Shown: positions 1 to 9,060, counted from the first letter of the stretch. The stretch is 58,799 nt of DNA from Nostoc sp. KVJ20 (GCF_001712795.1 NZ_KV757696.1:1-58799), one strand, 5' to 3'. Notes: generated by a model from the letters alone, not told the origin. A program made the numbers and translations.

Positions 1-100
<100 letters not shown>

Positions 101-413
101 GTATTGGAAAGCTCTATAGCTCAATTAGCTGCTCTTTTAAAACTTCAGCTTAGTTCTCTTTATTTGCTTGACGCAGGCCACTTGTTGTATAATGGCTTTC
201 AAACTATAATATTTTCAAGGTTCGGTGTCCTTCAGGCGTCGCTCTTTCGCGCTCCGCTTCAGGCACTTATTCAATATAGCGAACCTACTTCATTGTGTCA
301 ACTACTTTTTCCAAAATATTTTGGGATTGTTTCTTCGTCACTATCAAAGCCTTAGGGAGTAAGGGTTTTAGGCTATAGTATTTCTGGATGTCACTAAGGA
401 AGCAATTAAAGTT
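101..413. other. 16S rRNA leader / intergenic region
   Basis: This 313-base stretch lies between the 16S 5' end (minus strand) and nadC (plus strand). It should hold the 5' external transcribed spacer and promoter of the rRNA operon on the minus strand. I cannot pinpoint -35/-10 boxes with confidence. An open frame that crosses the 16S end and this leader is not a plausible gene. An AAGGA at about 396-400 could serve the GTG start of nadC. Confidence 0.5.
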
Positions 414-1280
414 GTGAGGAATTCTGGTATTTTGCCGCCCTGGTTGGTTTTAGATCCACTGTTGCGTGGCTGGTTGATGGAGGATATTGGCAGGGGCGAT
501 CGCACTACAAATACCCTACTAATAGAAGATGTGACTCTAGGCTCTGCTAAATGGATCGCTAAAGCTTCAGGGATAATTGCTGGCTTACCAGTTGCAGCTA
601 GGGTGTTTCAAATTTTGAATGAAAAAGTCAGCTTTGTGGCGGTTGCGGCTGAAGGCGCATGGTGTGAGCCGGGACAGGTAGTAGCTGAAATTCATGGTTC
701 GCTGGATGCGCTACTGATGGGAGAACGGGTGGCGCTCAACTTGGCTATGCGGTTGAGTGGGATTGCAACGCTGACTAATATATATATAGAGAAAATTGCT
801 GATTTACCTGCTCAGTTGGTGGATACGCGTAAAACCACACCAGGGCTGAGACTGTTGGAAAAGTATGCAACTGCTTTGGGTGGGGCAATTAATCACCGCA
901 TGGGTTTGGATGATGCGGTGATGATTAAGGATAATCACATTGCTGCTGCTGGGGGAATTGGAGAAGCTGTTACCCGTATTCGTTCTCAGATTCCTTATCC
1001 CTTGACTATAGAGGTTGAGACGGAAAGTTTAGAGCAGGTGAAAGAAGCTTTGCAGCATAAGGCTGACATTATTATGTTGGACAATATGCCTTTGGATATG
1101 ATGCGTCAGGCGGTGCTGTTGATTCGTGAGCAGGATAGCCGAGTGAAAATTGAAGCTTCGGGGAATGTGAATTTGGAAACGATTCGCGCTGTGGCGGAAA
1201 CGGGTGTTGACTATATTTCGAGCAGTGCGCCGATTACTCAGTCAAAGTGGCTGGATTTGAGTATGAGGATTGTACTTTAA
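414..1280 (+). CDS. nadC: nicotinate-nucleotide pyrophosphorylase (quinolinate phosphoribosyltransferase)
   Basis: This cytosolic enzyme of de novo NAD synthesis converts quinolinate and PRPP to nicotinate mononucleotide, CO2 and pyrophosphate. The 288 residues match the usual family length. The signature DTRKTTPGLR is at about 137-146, followed by a GGAINHR segment (156-162) and KDNH (172-175), which line the quinolinate/PRPP site of the alpha/beta barrel. The N-terminal third is the family's sandwich domain. Translation starts at a GTG with an AAGGA about 13 bases upstream. That spacing is long, so the start is not certain. The gene stands alone, divergent from the rRNA operon and convergent with the acetyltransferase gene. 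Confidence 0.95.
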   Translation: MRNSGILPPWLVLDPLLRGWLMEDIGRGDRTTNTLLIEDVTLGSAKWIAKASGIIAGLPVAARVFQILNEKVSFVAVAAEGAWCEPGQVVAEIHGSLDALLMGERVALNLAMRLSGIATLTNIYIEKIADLPAQLVDTRKTTPGLRLLEKYATALGGAINHRMGLDDAVMIKDNHIAAAGGIGEAVTRIRSQIPYPLTIEVETESLEQVKEALQHKADIIMLDNMPLDMMRQAVLLIREQDSRVKIEASGNVNLETIRAVAETGVDYISSSAPITQSKWLDLSMRIVL

Positions 1281-1315
1281 ATAAAATGAGGCGGATCATC
1301 ACTTGTGCGATCGCT

Positions 1316-1819
1316 TTAAACAAAAGGTTTACTAATTCGCAGTCCCATGATCACTAAGTCCCGTTCAACACTATCAAGTTCGGCAATGTTAGGTAAATGT
1401 CCCCAGCGCTGAAAGCCAAACGTTTCAAAGAGTTTTAAACTGGGCTGATTGTGGGCAAAGATGAAGCAAACTAGGCTCTTTATACCTAAACTAGGACTTT
1501 CGTTAATTGCTTGTGCTAAGAGTTGCCGTCCCAAGCCACACCGATGAAAGCTAGGGGCTATGTAAATACTAATTTCGGCAGTCTTACTATAAGCGGGTCG
1601 CCCATAAAAGGATTGGAAACTAAGCCATCCAGCGATTACTCCATCTACTTCAATTACCCAAAGTGGCCGTTGTGAAGGCGATCGCCCCTTAAACCAAGCA
1701 AGGCGACTTTCCACTGATACTGGTTCTAAGTCAGCGGTTGCCATGCGGCTGGGAATTGCAGTGTTGTAAATTGCCACAATTGCAGGCAAGTCAGTTTCAG
1801 TCGCATGGCGAATAGTCAT
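1316..1819 (-). CDS. GNAT family N-acetyltransferase (phosphinothricin-acetyltransferase-like)
   Basis: A 167-residue GNAT-fold protein predicted to transfer an acetyl group from acetyl-CoA to an amine. The N-terminus (TIRHATETDLPAIVAIYN) is the usual beta1/alpha1 of the Pat/Bar-like subgroup. The acetyl-CoA pyrophosphate loop is HRCGLG at 92-97, after the beta4 strand AEISIYI. The late NQPSLKLFETFGF segment is the typical C-terminal CoA-contact helix and strand. The subgroup includes methionine-sulfoximine and phosphinothricin acetylases, but the natural substrate cannot be read from the sequence. It is monocistronic and convergent with nadC. Confidence 0.85.
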   Translation of the reverse strand: MTIRHATETDLPAIVAIYNTAIPSRMATADLEPVSVESRLAWFKGRSPSQRPLWVIEVDGVIAGWLSFQSFYGRPAYSKTAEISIYIAPSFHRCGLGRQLLAQAINESPSLGIKSLVCFIFAHNQPSLKLFETFGFQRWGHLPNIAELDSVERDLVIMGLRISKPFV

Positions 1820-2551
1820 TGATACTGTCTCGGAAAAATCTTCAGAAAATATTTAAAAATAATACAGTGTTAACAGTAGCAATTCTATGGATTCTATCGT
1901 GATTGTCACAGATACTTTACCAGGTAGGGGACTCGTACCTTACATCAGATAATTGCTAACTCTACTAGCAAGTATGCGATAAACCACTACGAAAGACACC
2001 ACTGTTGCTATAACTAGAGGAAAATTCAAACGCACTATGTACTGTATTTTGTGTAACAGAGAGGCTTTATAACTCCTTACTTTTAAATTCTAAGTTTTTA
2101 TTCCTAAAGCATCGTTCAGCATTCATCCTAAAGAAATAGATAGTTCTATTATGTCAGGAAAAATCAAATCTTTTCTCTGAATATTTATATAGTAATTTTT
2201 TAATATTGAGATAATTTGTTTTTTTAAAATTCAGTGTGCATAAATATTGTAGCAACATTTTTACTATAAGCTTTTATCCTTTGAAAACGTATAAATCCTT
2301 TATTAGCAAGATTTACAGGCAATTCAATTATGTTTTTATACATATAGAATTTAGGTTTATGTCTAACACTAAATTCTATTTTGCAGTCATATTTACAAAA
2401 GCTGATTTTAAGTTCGTATTAATCAGTACAAGTTTTATATATAACTCAAGATAGAGGTTGTCACCATAAATAATTCCTTAAAATTAATCAATATAAATAT
2501 AAGCATACACATAAGCATCAAATCTATAGATTAAAATTAAGTGAACCTGTT
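1820..2551. other. AT-rich intergenic region
   Basis: About 730 bases of AT-rich DNA separate the divergent acetyltransferase gene and the next gene. I see no tRNA, strong hairpin or repeat array. A 72-codon open frame at 2236-2454 has low-complexity composition and no ribosome site, so I do not call it. The AT-rich character continues into the next gene, suggesting one block of distinct origin. Confidence 0.4.
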
Positions 2552-3475
2552 ATGTCTATTAATTGTTTAAAAAATCAAGATAGTAATATTCCAAATATTG
2601 TCGAAATAGCGCTTTTTATAGATAAAATAAAAAATAGCATTTGGCTTTTTGGTATTCCATCTTGGCTTTTCGGGATAACCGATAGAAGTATAGCTGTATT
2701 TGCCGATGGTTCTTTATCTGCTATAGAAATATTTCAGCTATTTACAGCCTCTTTCTTTTTTATGAGTTGGCTATATTTAAAGCCAGAAGAAAGCTTCAAT
2801 AGCAATGATTTAGACCCCACTCAATATCAAGAATATCTCGCTCGTACTCAAGCTAACAAGCTGCAAATAAGAAAGCTACACATGATTAGCCAGGAGTATA
2901 TTTTACCTTTCCCATATATTTGCCAAATATATCATCTATTGAACTTAAAACATTTAGAAACAGTTCATAGATTTAGCCTTAATAATCTTAAAATTCTTAA
3001 TATCAGCCAGTTTCAAACTACAAATGTTGGTGGTAAAATCACATTTCAAACGATATTAGATTCACCAGCTAATCCTTTGAGAATTTGGCGGCAGCCAACT
3101 GTGGAGGTGGATTTAATATTACATACTCCCTACACTGTTGAACTGAGTATTCCAGTCTATAATCACAAAAGGATAATTGTGATATTTAATGCTTTCCCTT
3201 TAACTGACTCAGAACATCAGTTGTTTATAGATATTTATAGTGACTTAGAGTGGCCAAAGCCATTATTACAAATAATATTGCATTTTGCTTCTTGTTTGAC
3301 ACTTTTTGAAGATTTGCCGTACCTAAAAGCTTTAGCTGATAAAAATATAGAGCGTTTATTCAACTTAAGTAGAACTTCAAATCACGAGAGTGCGTTGCTG
3401 TTTAAAAGGTTTGTTGAGCTATATGGATCGAGTGGAGAAGCAACTAAATTACTTGAGGGAAGGGAAGAGAGTTAG
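2552..3475 (+). CDS. hypothetical protein, AT-rich orphan
   Basis: I do not recognise this 307-residue protein. A hydrophobic stretch at about 30-90 (IWLFGIPSWLFGI, then IEIFQLFTASFFFMSWLYL) suggests one or two membrane-associated segments. The remainder looks globular, with alternating beta-like and helical segments, and ends in a charged tail (KLLEGREES). Base composition is clearly more AT-rich than the neighbours and HIP1 sites are absent, consistent with recent acquisition or rapid evolution. It begins at an ATG and is flanked by a long AT-rich gap upstream. A short repeat resembling GGAGACGCGATTAATCGCC follows the stop codon. Function unknown. Confidence 0.65.
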   Translation: MSINCLKNQDSNIPNIVEIALFIDKIKNSIWLFGIPSWLFGITDRSIAVFADGSLSAIEIFQLFTASFFFMSWLYLKPEESFNSNDLDPTQYQEYLARTQANKLQIRKLHMISQEYILPFPYICQIYHLLNLKHLETVHRFSLNNLKILNISQFQTTNVGGKITFQTILDSPANPLRIWRQPTVEVDLILHTPYTVELSIPVYNHKRIIVIFNAFPLTDSEHQLFIDIYSDLEWPKPLLQIILHFASCLTLFEDLPYLKALADKNIERLFNLSRTSNHESALLFKRFVELYGSSGEATKLLEGREES

Positions 3476-3543
3476 GAGACGCGATTAATCGCCTCCGTAC
3501 AAGAGTTAGGAGTTTAAAAGTTCTAACTCATAATTTTATTTAG

Positions 3544-5214
3544 TTAAGCGCGTGCTAGTAATGGAGCAGCAGCTAGTAAGGTTTTGGTATAAGGATGCTG
3601 AGGATTGGCAAAAATCTTTTTTGTAAGACCGAGTTCGACAATTTTACCGCCATTCATTACGGCAATACGATCGCACAAAAATCGAGCTAACCAAAGATCG
3701 TGAGTGATGAATAGATAAGTTAACTCAAACTCTTCCTTTAACTGCAACATCAAATCCAGCACTTGCGACTGCACACTGGCGTCTAACATACTCACGGGTT
3801 CATCACAGATTAAAAGTTTAGGGTGAGTAATCAAAGCACGAGCGATCGCTACTCTTTGTTGTTGTCCACCAGATAAATCTGAGGGATAACGCTCATAATA
3901 AACTTCTGGCGGTGTTAACCCGACTTTATTTAGCATCCACAAAACCTGTTCTTTTGCCTTGGTAGGATTGGCAAGATTATGGATAAATAAAGGATCTGCA
4001 ATACTTTGTCCCACTGTCATGGCTGGATTGAGACAAGCATGAGGATCTTGAAAGACCATTTGTATTTGTCGCCGTGAAGAACGAATTTCTTGACGCGACA
4101 GTTTAGTTAAATCCTGTCCTAAAAACTCAACTTTGCCACTAGTGGGACGAATTAGTTGCAAAATTGTTCGTGATAGCGTACTTTTACCACAACCTGATTC
4201 CCCAACTAAGCCGAGAATTTCTCCTGGATAAAGATCCAGGTTGATTCCATCTACTGCTTTAATTGTCTGCGTTTGTGTATTAAACAGTCGTTCGATAAAG
4301 TTAGGTTCTATGGTGTAATGTTGCTTGAGTTCTGTAACACTCAAAATTGGGGATTTCTCATTAATAATCGGTAATTGCTTTTCTCCGTCATTGGCAATTA
4401 TCAATTCTCCACTATCATTTACTGCTTGAATATGTAAAGCTGCTTTTAAAAGCGATCGCGTGTATTCATGTTGAGGTTGCCGAAATACGGTTTCTGTAGC
4501 ACCCATTTCGACCATTTTGCCGTTGTACATCACGCCAATGCGATCGCAATACTCAGCCACCATTGCTAAATCATGAGAAATCAGCAACAATCCCATGTTT
4601 TCTTCACCGCACAGGCGAGTTAATTCTGTCAATATCTGTGCGGAAACAGTGACATCTAAACTGGTTGTGGGTTCGTCAGCAACAATTAACTTGGGATTGA
4701 GGAGTAAAGCTAAGGCGATCGCTACCCGTTGGCGCATTCCACCGCTAAACTCATGAGGATACTGATTCCAACGACTAGCGGGAATATTCACCTTAGCTAA
4801 AGTAGCAAGTGCTTTTTCTTTCGCTTCCCGCGTTGATAATTGTGGTGAGTGCGCCTGGAGGGTTTCGATACAATGCTTACCAATCGTCATCAGTGGATCG
4901 AGACGTGTCATGGGATCTTGAAAAATTAACGCGATCGCTTCTCCCCGAAATTTCTGCAACTGGTTAGGTGTCAAGTCAAACACCGATTGTCCTTGAAATG
5001 TCACGCGTCCCTCAACACGACTAGAGGCTTGTAGTAAACGCATTACTGCCCGTCCAATAGTTGATTTACCACAACCTGACTCTCCCACTAATCCCATTCT
5101 TTCACCTGGTTTCAAGGTGAAAGATACATCATCAACCGCCCAGCTTGCTTCTTCTCCACTCCGTGCAGGATAGGCAACTCGCAAATTTTCGATACAGAAT
5201 AAGGCTTCACTCAT
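3544..5214 (-). CDS. ABC transporter, duplicated ATP-binding protein (peptide/nickel type, DppD-DppF fusion)
   Basis: A 556-residue protein with two complete nucleotide-binding domains of the oligopeptide (Opp/Dpp/YejF) class. Domain 1 has Walker A GESGCGKST at 44-52, signature FSGGMRQR at 156-163 and Walker B LIVADEP at 176-182. Domain 2 has Walker A GESGCGKST at 338-346, signature LSGGQQQR at 447-454 and Walker B LLICDEP at 467-473. Each domain ends in the family tail that follows an HP/HEYT motif (QHEYTRSLL, QHPYTKTLL). It should power import of peptides or a related solute from the cytoplasmic side of the inner membrane. The permeases and binding protein are not adjacent, which is common for this family in cyanobacteria. 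Confidence 0.92.
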   Translation of the reverse strand: MSEALFCIENLRVAYPARSGEEASWAVDDVSFTLKPGERMGLVGESGCGKSTIGRAVMRLLQASSRVEGRVTFQGQSVFDLTPNQLQKFRGEAIALIFQDPMTRLDPLMTIGKHCIETLQAHSPQLSTREAKEKALATLAKVNIPASRWNQYPHEFSGGMRQRVAIALALLLNPKLIVADEPTTSLDVTVSAQILTELTRLCGEENMGLLLISHDLAMVAEYCDRIGVMYNGKMVEMGATETVFRQPQHEYTRSLLKAALHIQAVNDSGELIIANDGEKQLPIINEKSPILSVTELKQHYTIEPNFIERLFNTQTQTIKAVDGINLDLYPGEILGLVGESGCGKSTLSRTILQLIRPTSGKVEFLGQDLTKLSRQEIRSSRRQIQMVFQDPHACLNPAMTVGQSIADPLFIHNLANPTKAKEQVLWMLNKVGLTPPEVYYERYPSDLSGGQQQRVAIARALITHPKLLICDEPVSMLDASVQSQVLDLMLQLKEEFELTYLFITHDLWLARFLCDRIAVMNGGKIVELGLTKKIFANPQHPYTKTLLAAAPLLARA

Positions 5215-5280
5215 AGTTAGTTATCAGCCCTGAGCTACCAGTTTTTATAATTTCAAATTTAGGATAGTCTATCAAATGAA

Positions 5281-5430
5281 GAAGAATTCAGAACTCAGGA
5301 GTCAGAATTCAGAATAAATTCTGTACGACTGGGCGATAGCGCCGCTGAATCTTTTTCCTTGATTATTACTCTATCCCTTTATCGGTAGAGTAATAAGCAA
5401 TTCAGAATTCTGAATTCTGGCTCCTCTTAA
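5281..5430. repeat. dispersed repeat with imperfect inverted ends
   Basis: The left part contains AGAACTCAGGAGTCAGAATT and the right part AATTCAGAATTCTGAATTCT followed by GGCTCCTC, so the ends are roughly inverted copies. Internally, ATTACTCTATCCC and a GGTAGAGTAAT form a small hairpin. A related sequence family recurs at 37016-37335. This fills most of the 358-base gap between the ABC ATPase gene and the next small gene. Confidence 0.6.
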
Positions 5431-5572
5431 TTGGAGACAGCTATCGATATTCTTGATAAGCACTGCTAAAGTTGATACAGCACACAACTATGATGTTATA
5501 AGTGCAAAATTTAAATCTGTAGGAACTAGAATCAAAATTAAGTCAGTAAATCAGGATTTTCAAATTAATATT

Positions 5573-5821
5573 ATGGAGCAAAGCCAGCCAGAACAGCGCC
5601 GCGCCGCTGATCAAGTGTTTCAACAATCCCTCGAACAGTTGGAGGATATCTTACAAGAAATTTCAATTGAGGAAGAAGAGATCCCCCAACTGCATACTAG
5701 TAATTTCACGGAAGTAGAACTTGACGAAGACTTGATAGATATTGATTTAGCGGCTCTTGAAGACGCAGTTGCTGATATTGAACAATATCTCGAAGAAAAA
5801 ACAAAAACCCAATTGGGGTAA
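5573..5821 (+). CDS. small acidic hypothetical protein
   Basis: An 82-residue, strongly acidic protein beginning MEQSQPEQRRAADQVFQQSL. The frame stays open upstream to 5453, but the first section is AT-rich and unlike protein, and the ATG at 5573 begins the charged helical part, so I prefer it. The pattern of Leu/Ile with Glu/Asp (QSLEQLEDILQEISIEEEE and DLAALEDAVADIEQYLEE) predicts two amphipathic helices or a coiled coil. I do not recognise a family. It is convergent with the RNA methylase gene, 23 bases away. Confidence 0.65.
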   Translation: MEQSQPEQRRAADQVFQQSLEQLEDILQEISIEEEEIPQLHTSNFTEVELDEDLIDIDLAALEDAVADIEQYLEEKTKTQLG

Positions 5822-5844
5822 AAAGGTGAACTACTCAGATTTGC

Positions 5845-6627
5845 CTACTGGCAAATCAATTGCCGTTGAGCTTCGTACAACATTAAAGCGGCTGCGATCG
5901 CCACATTCAAAGATTCCACTCCAGGACTCAAAGGAATTCTAACTTGCTGATCTGCGATCGCTGCTAAATCTGCCGACAATCCAGCACCTTCATTTCCCAG
6001 TAAAATCATACTGGGTTTTCGCCAGTCCACTTCCCAATAAGTTAAAGTCGCACTCGGTAAAGTTGCCACTACCTGCATTCCTGCTTGCTGACTTTCTTGC
6101 ACTGTCGCTTTTAAATCTTCGGTTACGGCTGTTGCTAGGCGAAACCATTGCCCTGCGGAAGCACGCAGAACTTTAGGGCTATCTAAATCTACACTATTTC
6201 CACTTACCCACAAACCTGATGCTCCAGCGGCAGCAGCAGTACGAATCATCGTACCCAGGTTGCCGGGATCTTGTACGGTTTCTAAAGCTAGCACTAAACC
6301 AGTAAATGGTAGTTGAGTTTGCTGTTGGCCTCGTTTTGCCGTTGCCACCACACCATCAGGTTGGACTGTGGTAGCGATCGCATCCAAGACTTCTCTGCTG
6401 ACAACTTCGGCGCGATCGCATCTGCTACAAGCTTCTGACCACAGCGAAGGGTGGGCTGCTTGCCAATCTGGGGTACAACATACAGTTTCTAGGGGGTAAT
6501 TCACCGCACAAGCTTCTTCTAACAGGTGCGTCCCTTCTAGTAAAAATAACTGCTGCTTGTGCCGCTCCTTGGTGGAATGCAGCTTGCGAATTTGCTTGAC
6601 TAGGGAATTTTGTAAACTGGTCAACAC
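5845..6627 (-). CDS. TrmH/SpoU-family RNA 2'-O-ribose methyltransferase
   Basis: A 260-residue knotted (SPOUT) methyltransferase that uses S-adenosylmethionine to methylate a ribose 2'-OH in rRNA or tRNA. All three SpoU motifs are present: DPGNLGTMIRTA (120-131) with the catalytic Arg, ILLGNEGAGL (208-217) and IPLSPGVESLNVAIAAAL (231-248). The N-terminal 100 residues, starting SLQNSLVKQIRKLHSTKER, are the substrate-binding domain found in RlmB and TsnR-like enzymes. The exact RNA target is not evident. The gene sits just downstream of tRNA-Leu on the same strand, separated by short repeats. Confidence 0.92.
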   Translation of the reverse strand: MLTSLQNSLVKQIRKLHSTKERHKQQLFLLEGTHLLEEACAVNYPLETVCCTPDWQAAHPSLWSEACSRCDRAEVVSREVLDAIATTVQPDGVVATAKRGQQQTQLPFTGLVLALETVQDPGNLGTMIRTAAAAGASGLWVSGNSVDLDSPKVLRASAGQWFRLATAVTEDLKATVQESQQAGMQVVATLPSATLTYWEVDWRKPSMILLGNEGAGLSADLAAIADQQVRIPLSPGVESLNVAIAAALMLYEAQRQLICQ

Positions 6628-6691
6628 GATTTTAGATTTTAGATTTTGGATTTTAGATTAATCCAAAATTGGCAATCTAAAATCCAAAATT
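6628..6691. repeat. heptamer-type repeat with inverted halves
   Basis: Tandem units of the GATTTTA / GATTTTG type run one way and then recur inverted as AATCTAAAATCCAAAATT. The array can fold into a hairpin between the methylase gene and tRNA-Leu. The same unit recurs at 31571-31609. Confidence 0.75.
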
Positions 6692-6699
6692 GATGATAT

Positions 6700-6779
6700 G
6701 CGGAACCCGGGACTTGAACCCGGAAGCCTTGCGGCACTAGAACCTGAATCTAGCGCGTCTGCCATTCCGCCAGTTCCGC
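6700..6779 (-). tRNA. tRNA-Leu (anticodon CAG)
   Basis: An 80-nt class II tRNA. The acceptor arms GCGGAAC and GTTCCGC pair perfectly. The anticodon stem CTAGA/TCTAG encloses the loop TTCAGGT, giving anticodon CAG, which reads CUG. A short variable arm (TGCCGCAAGGC) and a canonical T arm (CCGGGTTCAAGTCCCGG) complete the fold. The 3' CCA is not encoded. Confidence 0.97.
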
Positions 6780-7187
6780 TGGCATTTCTACTTATCGACA
6801 ATTTCTTATTATTGCGTTATGTTTTACCTTTGTCAAGTAAAATTTTAATGCCTTGTTAAAAGGCTCAAACTGTAAACGAGTTTTTTAGGAGATCGGTTAA
6901 ATAAAAATATTAACTCAACAGTAGAGCATTGATTTTTAGAGAACACTTAAGTTATTTTACTGAGTATTTTTTTTTGCTTAAAAATACTACTTATTCATTC
7001 TTTTTTTGAAAATTTTTAAAAAGCTCAAAATGCTTGCTGTTACTTATTCTCAGCCCGGATTATTTACCCAAAAAACAATTTTTTTATGCAAGACGTTGCC
7101 CTAAAACGTGGACATTTTGAATCTTTACTGTAGAATCAAAACCAACTTCAAACATATAAAATACGTATTACTTTTGGAGGTAGGCTT
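6780..7187. other. AT-rich intergenic region upstream of murA
   Basis: About 400 bases between tRNA-Leu and murA are rich in A and T runs and contain no credible gene. They should hold the tRNA promoter on the minus strand and the murA promoter on the plus strand. I cannot place a convincing -10/-35 pair. The segment ends with the murA ribosome-binding site. Confidence 0.4.
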
Positions 7188-7190
7188 ATT
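7176..7190 (+). promoter_or_regulatory. ribosome-binding site and ATT initiation codon of murA
   Basis: A strong GGAGG at 7176-7180 is followed, 7 bases later, by ATT at 7188-7190, in frame with murA. No ATG, GTG or TTG occurs at that distance. The only later candidate is TTG at 7248, which has no Shine-Dalgarno sequence nearby. The frame between 7188 and 7248 is open and protein-like. Confidence 0.6.
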
Positions 7191-8555
7191 AATCCTTCTA
7201 CCAGCTTACCAGATGCGAAAATTGCTCCAGAGGCAGACTCCTCAGTCTTGCAAATTTGGGGCGGGCATCCTTTGCGGGGTCATGTGAAAATTAGCGGGGC
7301 AAAAAATTCAGCATTGGTAATCATGGCTGGAGCCTTGCTGTGTCCCGGCGATTGTCGTATCCGCAATGTCCCCTTATTAGCGGACGTTGAGCGGATGGGT
7401 CAGGTGTTATCGGCCTTGGGTGTACAATTAACACGACAAGGTGACATTTTAGACATCAACGCCAGCGAGATTAAAACATCAAAAGCTCCCTACGAACTAG
7501 TTACCCAGTTGAGGGCGAGTTTTTTCGCCATTGGGGCCATTCTGGCAAGACTGGGAGTAGCGCAGATGCCCTTACCAGGCGGTTGTGCTATTGGAGCCAG
7601 ACCAGTTGACTTGCATGTGCGCGGACTGCAAGCAATGGGAGCGGAAGTACAAATTGAGCATGGCATTTGTAATGCCTACGTCCCTGGCAGCAGCAGGAGA
7701 TTAAAAGGTGCGAAGATTTACTTAGACATCGCCAGTGTTGGAGCGACAGAAAACTTGATGATGGCGGCTACCCTAGCAGAGGGTGAAACGATCATCGAAA
7801 ATGCTGCCAGAGAACCGGAAGTAGTTGACCTAGCTAACTTCTGTAACGCGATGGGAGCGAAGATTAAGGGCGCGGGGACTAGCAGGATTATTATCGAAGG
7901 AGTCCCCAAGTTGCATTCTGTTGACTACAGCATTATTCCCGATCGCATTGAGGCCGGGACGTTTTTGTTGGCAGCAGCAATTACCCGCTCAGAACTTCTT
8001 CTCTCGCCAGTGGCTCCAGAACATCTCATCCCAGTGATTGCCAAGCTGCGGGATATTGGAGTGACAATAATTGATGAAAAGCCTGACCAATTACATATTC
8101 TGCCAGCGGAAAGCCTTAAGGCAACGGATATTGAAACTCAATACCATCCAGGTTTTCCCACAGATATGCAAGCGCCATTCATGGCTTTGCTGACATTGGC
8201 AGAAGGCGACAGCGTAATTAACGAATCCGTCTTTGAAAATCGTTTGCGTCATGCCTCAGAGTTGAATCGCTTGGGGGCAGATATTCGTGTCAAAGGCAAT
8301 GCTGCTTTCGTTCGGGGAGTACCAAAATTATCTGGCGCACCAGTCTTAGGTACAGACTTACGAGCATCAGCCGCGCTAGTCATAGCAGGATTGGCGGCAG
8401 AAGGGCAAACCACGATTCAAGGACTACAGCACCTCGATCGCGGCTATGATCGACTCGATATGAAGTTGCAGCAATTGGGGGCTAAAATCCTCCGCGTGGG
8501 CGAAACACCAGCAGATGCAGAAATCGCTCCCAGCATCAGTAGCCTGTCAAGTTGA
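7188..8555 (+). CDS. murA: UDP-N-acetylglucosamine 1-carboxyvinyltransferase
   Basis: MurA catalyses the first committed step of peptidoglycan synthesis in the cytoplasm, adding enolpyruvyl from PEP to UDP-GlcNAc. The sequence shows the KISGAKNSAL motif that binds substrate, the PGGCAIG loop with the catalytic Cys (residue 133 counted from the ATT, 113 from the TTG), and the repeated EPSP-synthase-like fold to the end. Counting from the ATT gives 455 residues; from the TTG, 435. The upstream 20 codons read as a plausible N-terminal extension (NPSTSLPDAKIAPEADSS). The gene stands alone, with an intrinsic terminator about 275 bases downstream at 8830-8857. Confidence 0.96.
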   Translation: MNPSTSLPDAKIAPEADSSVLQIWGGHPLRGHVKISGAKNSALVIMAGALLCPGDCRIRNVPLLADVERMGQVLSALGVQLTRQGDILDINASEIKTSKAPYELVTQLRASFFAIGAILARLGVAQMPLPGGCAIGARPVDLHVRGLQAMGAEVQIEHGICNAYVPGSSRRLKGAKIYLDIASVGATENLMMAATLAEGETIIENAAREPEVVDLANFCNAMGAKIKGAGTSRIIIEGVPKLHSVDYSIIPDRIEAGTFLLAAAITRSELLLSPVAPEHLIPVIAKLRDIGVTIIDEKPDQLHILPAESLKATDIETQYHPGFPTDMQAPFMALLTLAEGDSVINESVFENRLRHASELNRLGADIRVKGNAAFVRGVPKLSGAPVLGTDLRASAALVIAGLAAEGQTTIQGLQHLDRGYDRLDMKLQQLGAKILRVGETPADAEIAPSISSLSS

Positions 8556-8829
8556 AATTGATCGGTTGAAACTGGCGCAGGGACAAGGGAGATGAGGGAG
8601 ACAAGGTAAAATTTTCTCCCTTACCTCCACGATCTATACCCTCCGCGCTGCTGAATTCTCCTGATAGATAGAGGCTTTTAAGTTTTATGCATATCTTTTT
8701 TTGATGAATTTTCAAGAAAAATCTGTGTTGGCTGTTACAATATTGTTAAGAAAAGTTGCCCGTTGCATTTTGGGAACGCGCAATTGGGTTTTAACTCTCT
8801 TGAGAAGACAACGCAAAAAAACATTTTCT

Positions 8830-8857
8830 AGACCAGCTGTGGGAGGCTGGTCTTTTT
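8830..8857 (+). terminator. intrinsic terminator
   Basis: AGACCAGC (8830-8837) and GCTGGTCT (8846-8853) form a perfect 8-bp GC-rich stem around an 8-nt loop, followed by a run of five T. It ends either the murA transcript or a separate short transcript starting near 8745. Confidence 0.8.
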
Positions 8858-8938
8858 GTATTTAAAGTACCCATGCATTGGTTATCTGATAAATCACTAC
8901 GAACACTTTGAGCATTTATGGGTAGTAAGTTCAAGTCT

Positions 8939-9060
8939 CAATACGGTTCGGTTAAGGTTTTTTGATGGAAATTGTAGAGCGCAAAAATCCGATAAATCGT
9001 TATAAAGACGCGATAAATCGCCGTCTCTACAAGTGTTTTGGTCTTATCTGAACTGTATTG
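8939..9060. mobile_element. MITE-like element, family B, copy 1
   Basis: A 122-bp element with imperfect terminal inverted repeats: the left end is CAATACGGTTCGGTTAAG and the right end, inverted, reads CAATACAGTTCAGATAAG. The interior carries the common CGATAAATCG / GACGCGATAAATCGCCGTC palindrome. A second copy at 25697-25796 has an exact target duplication. This copy shows none, so it is probably older. Confidence 0.65.

Noticed and set aside
2236..2454. 72-codon frame
   Set aside because: AT-rich, low complexity, no ribosome site, no motif. It may be a chance frame.
5757..5942. 61-codon frame between the acidic protein and the methylase gene
   Set aside because: It overlaps both genes in other frames and has no independent signal.
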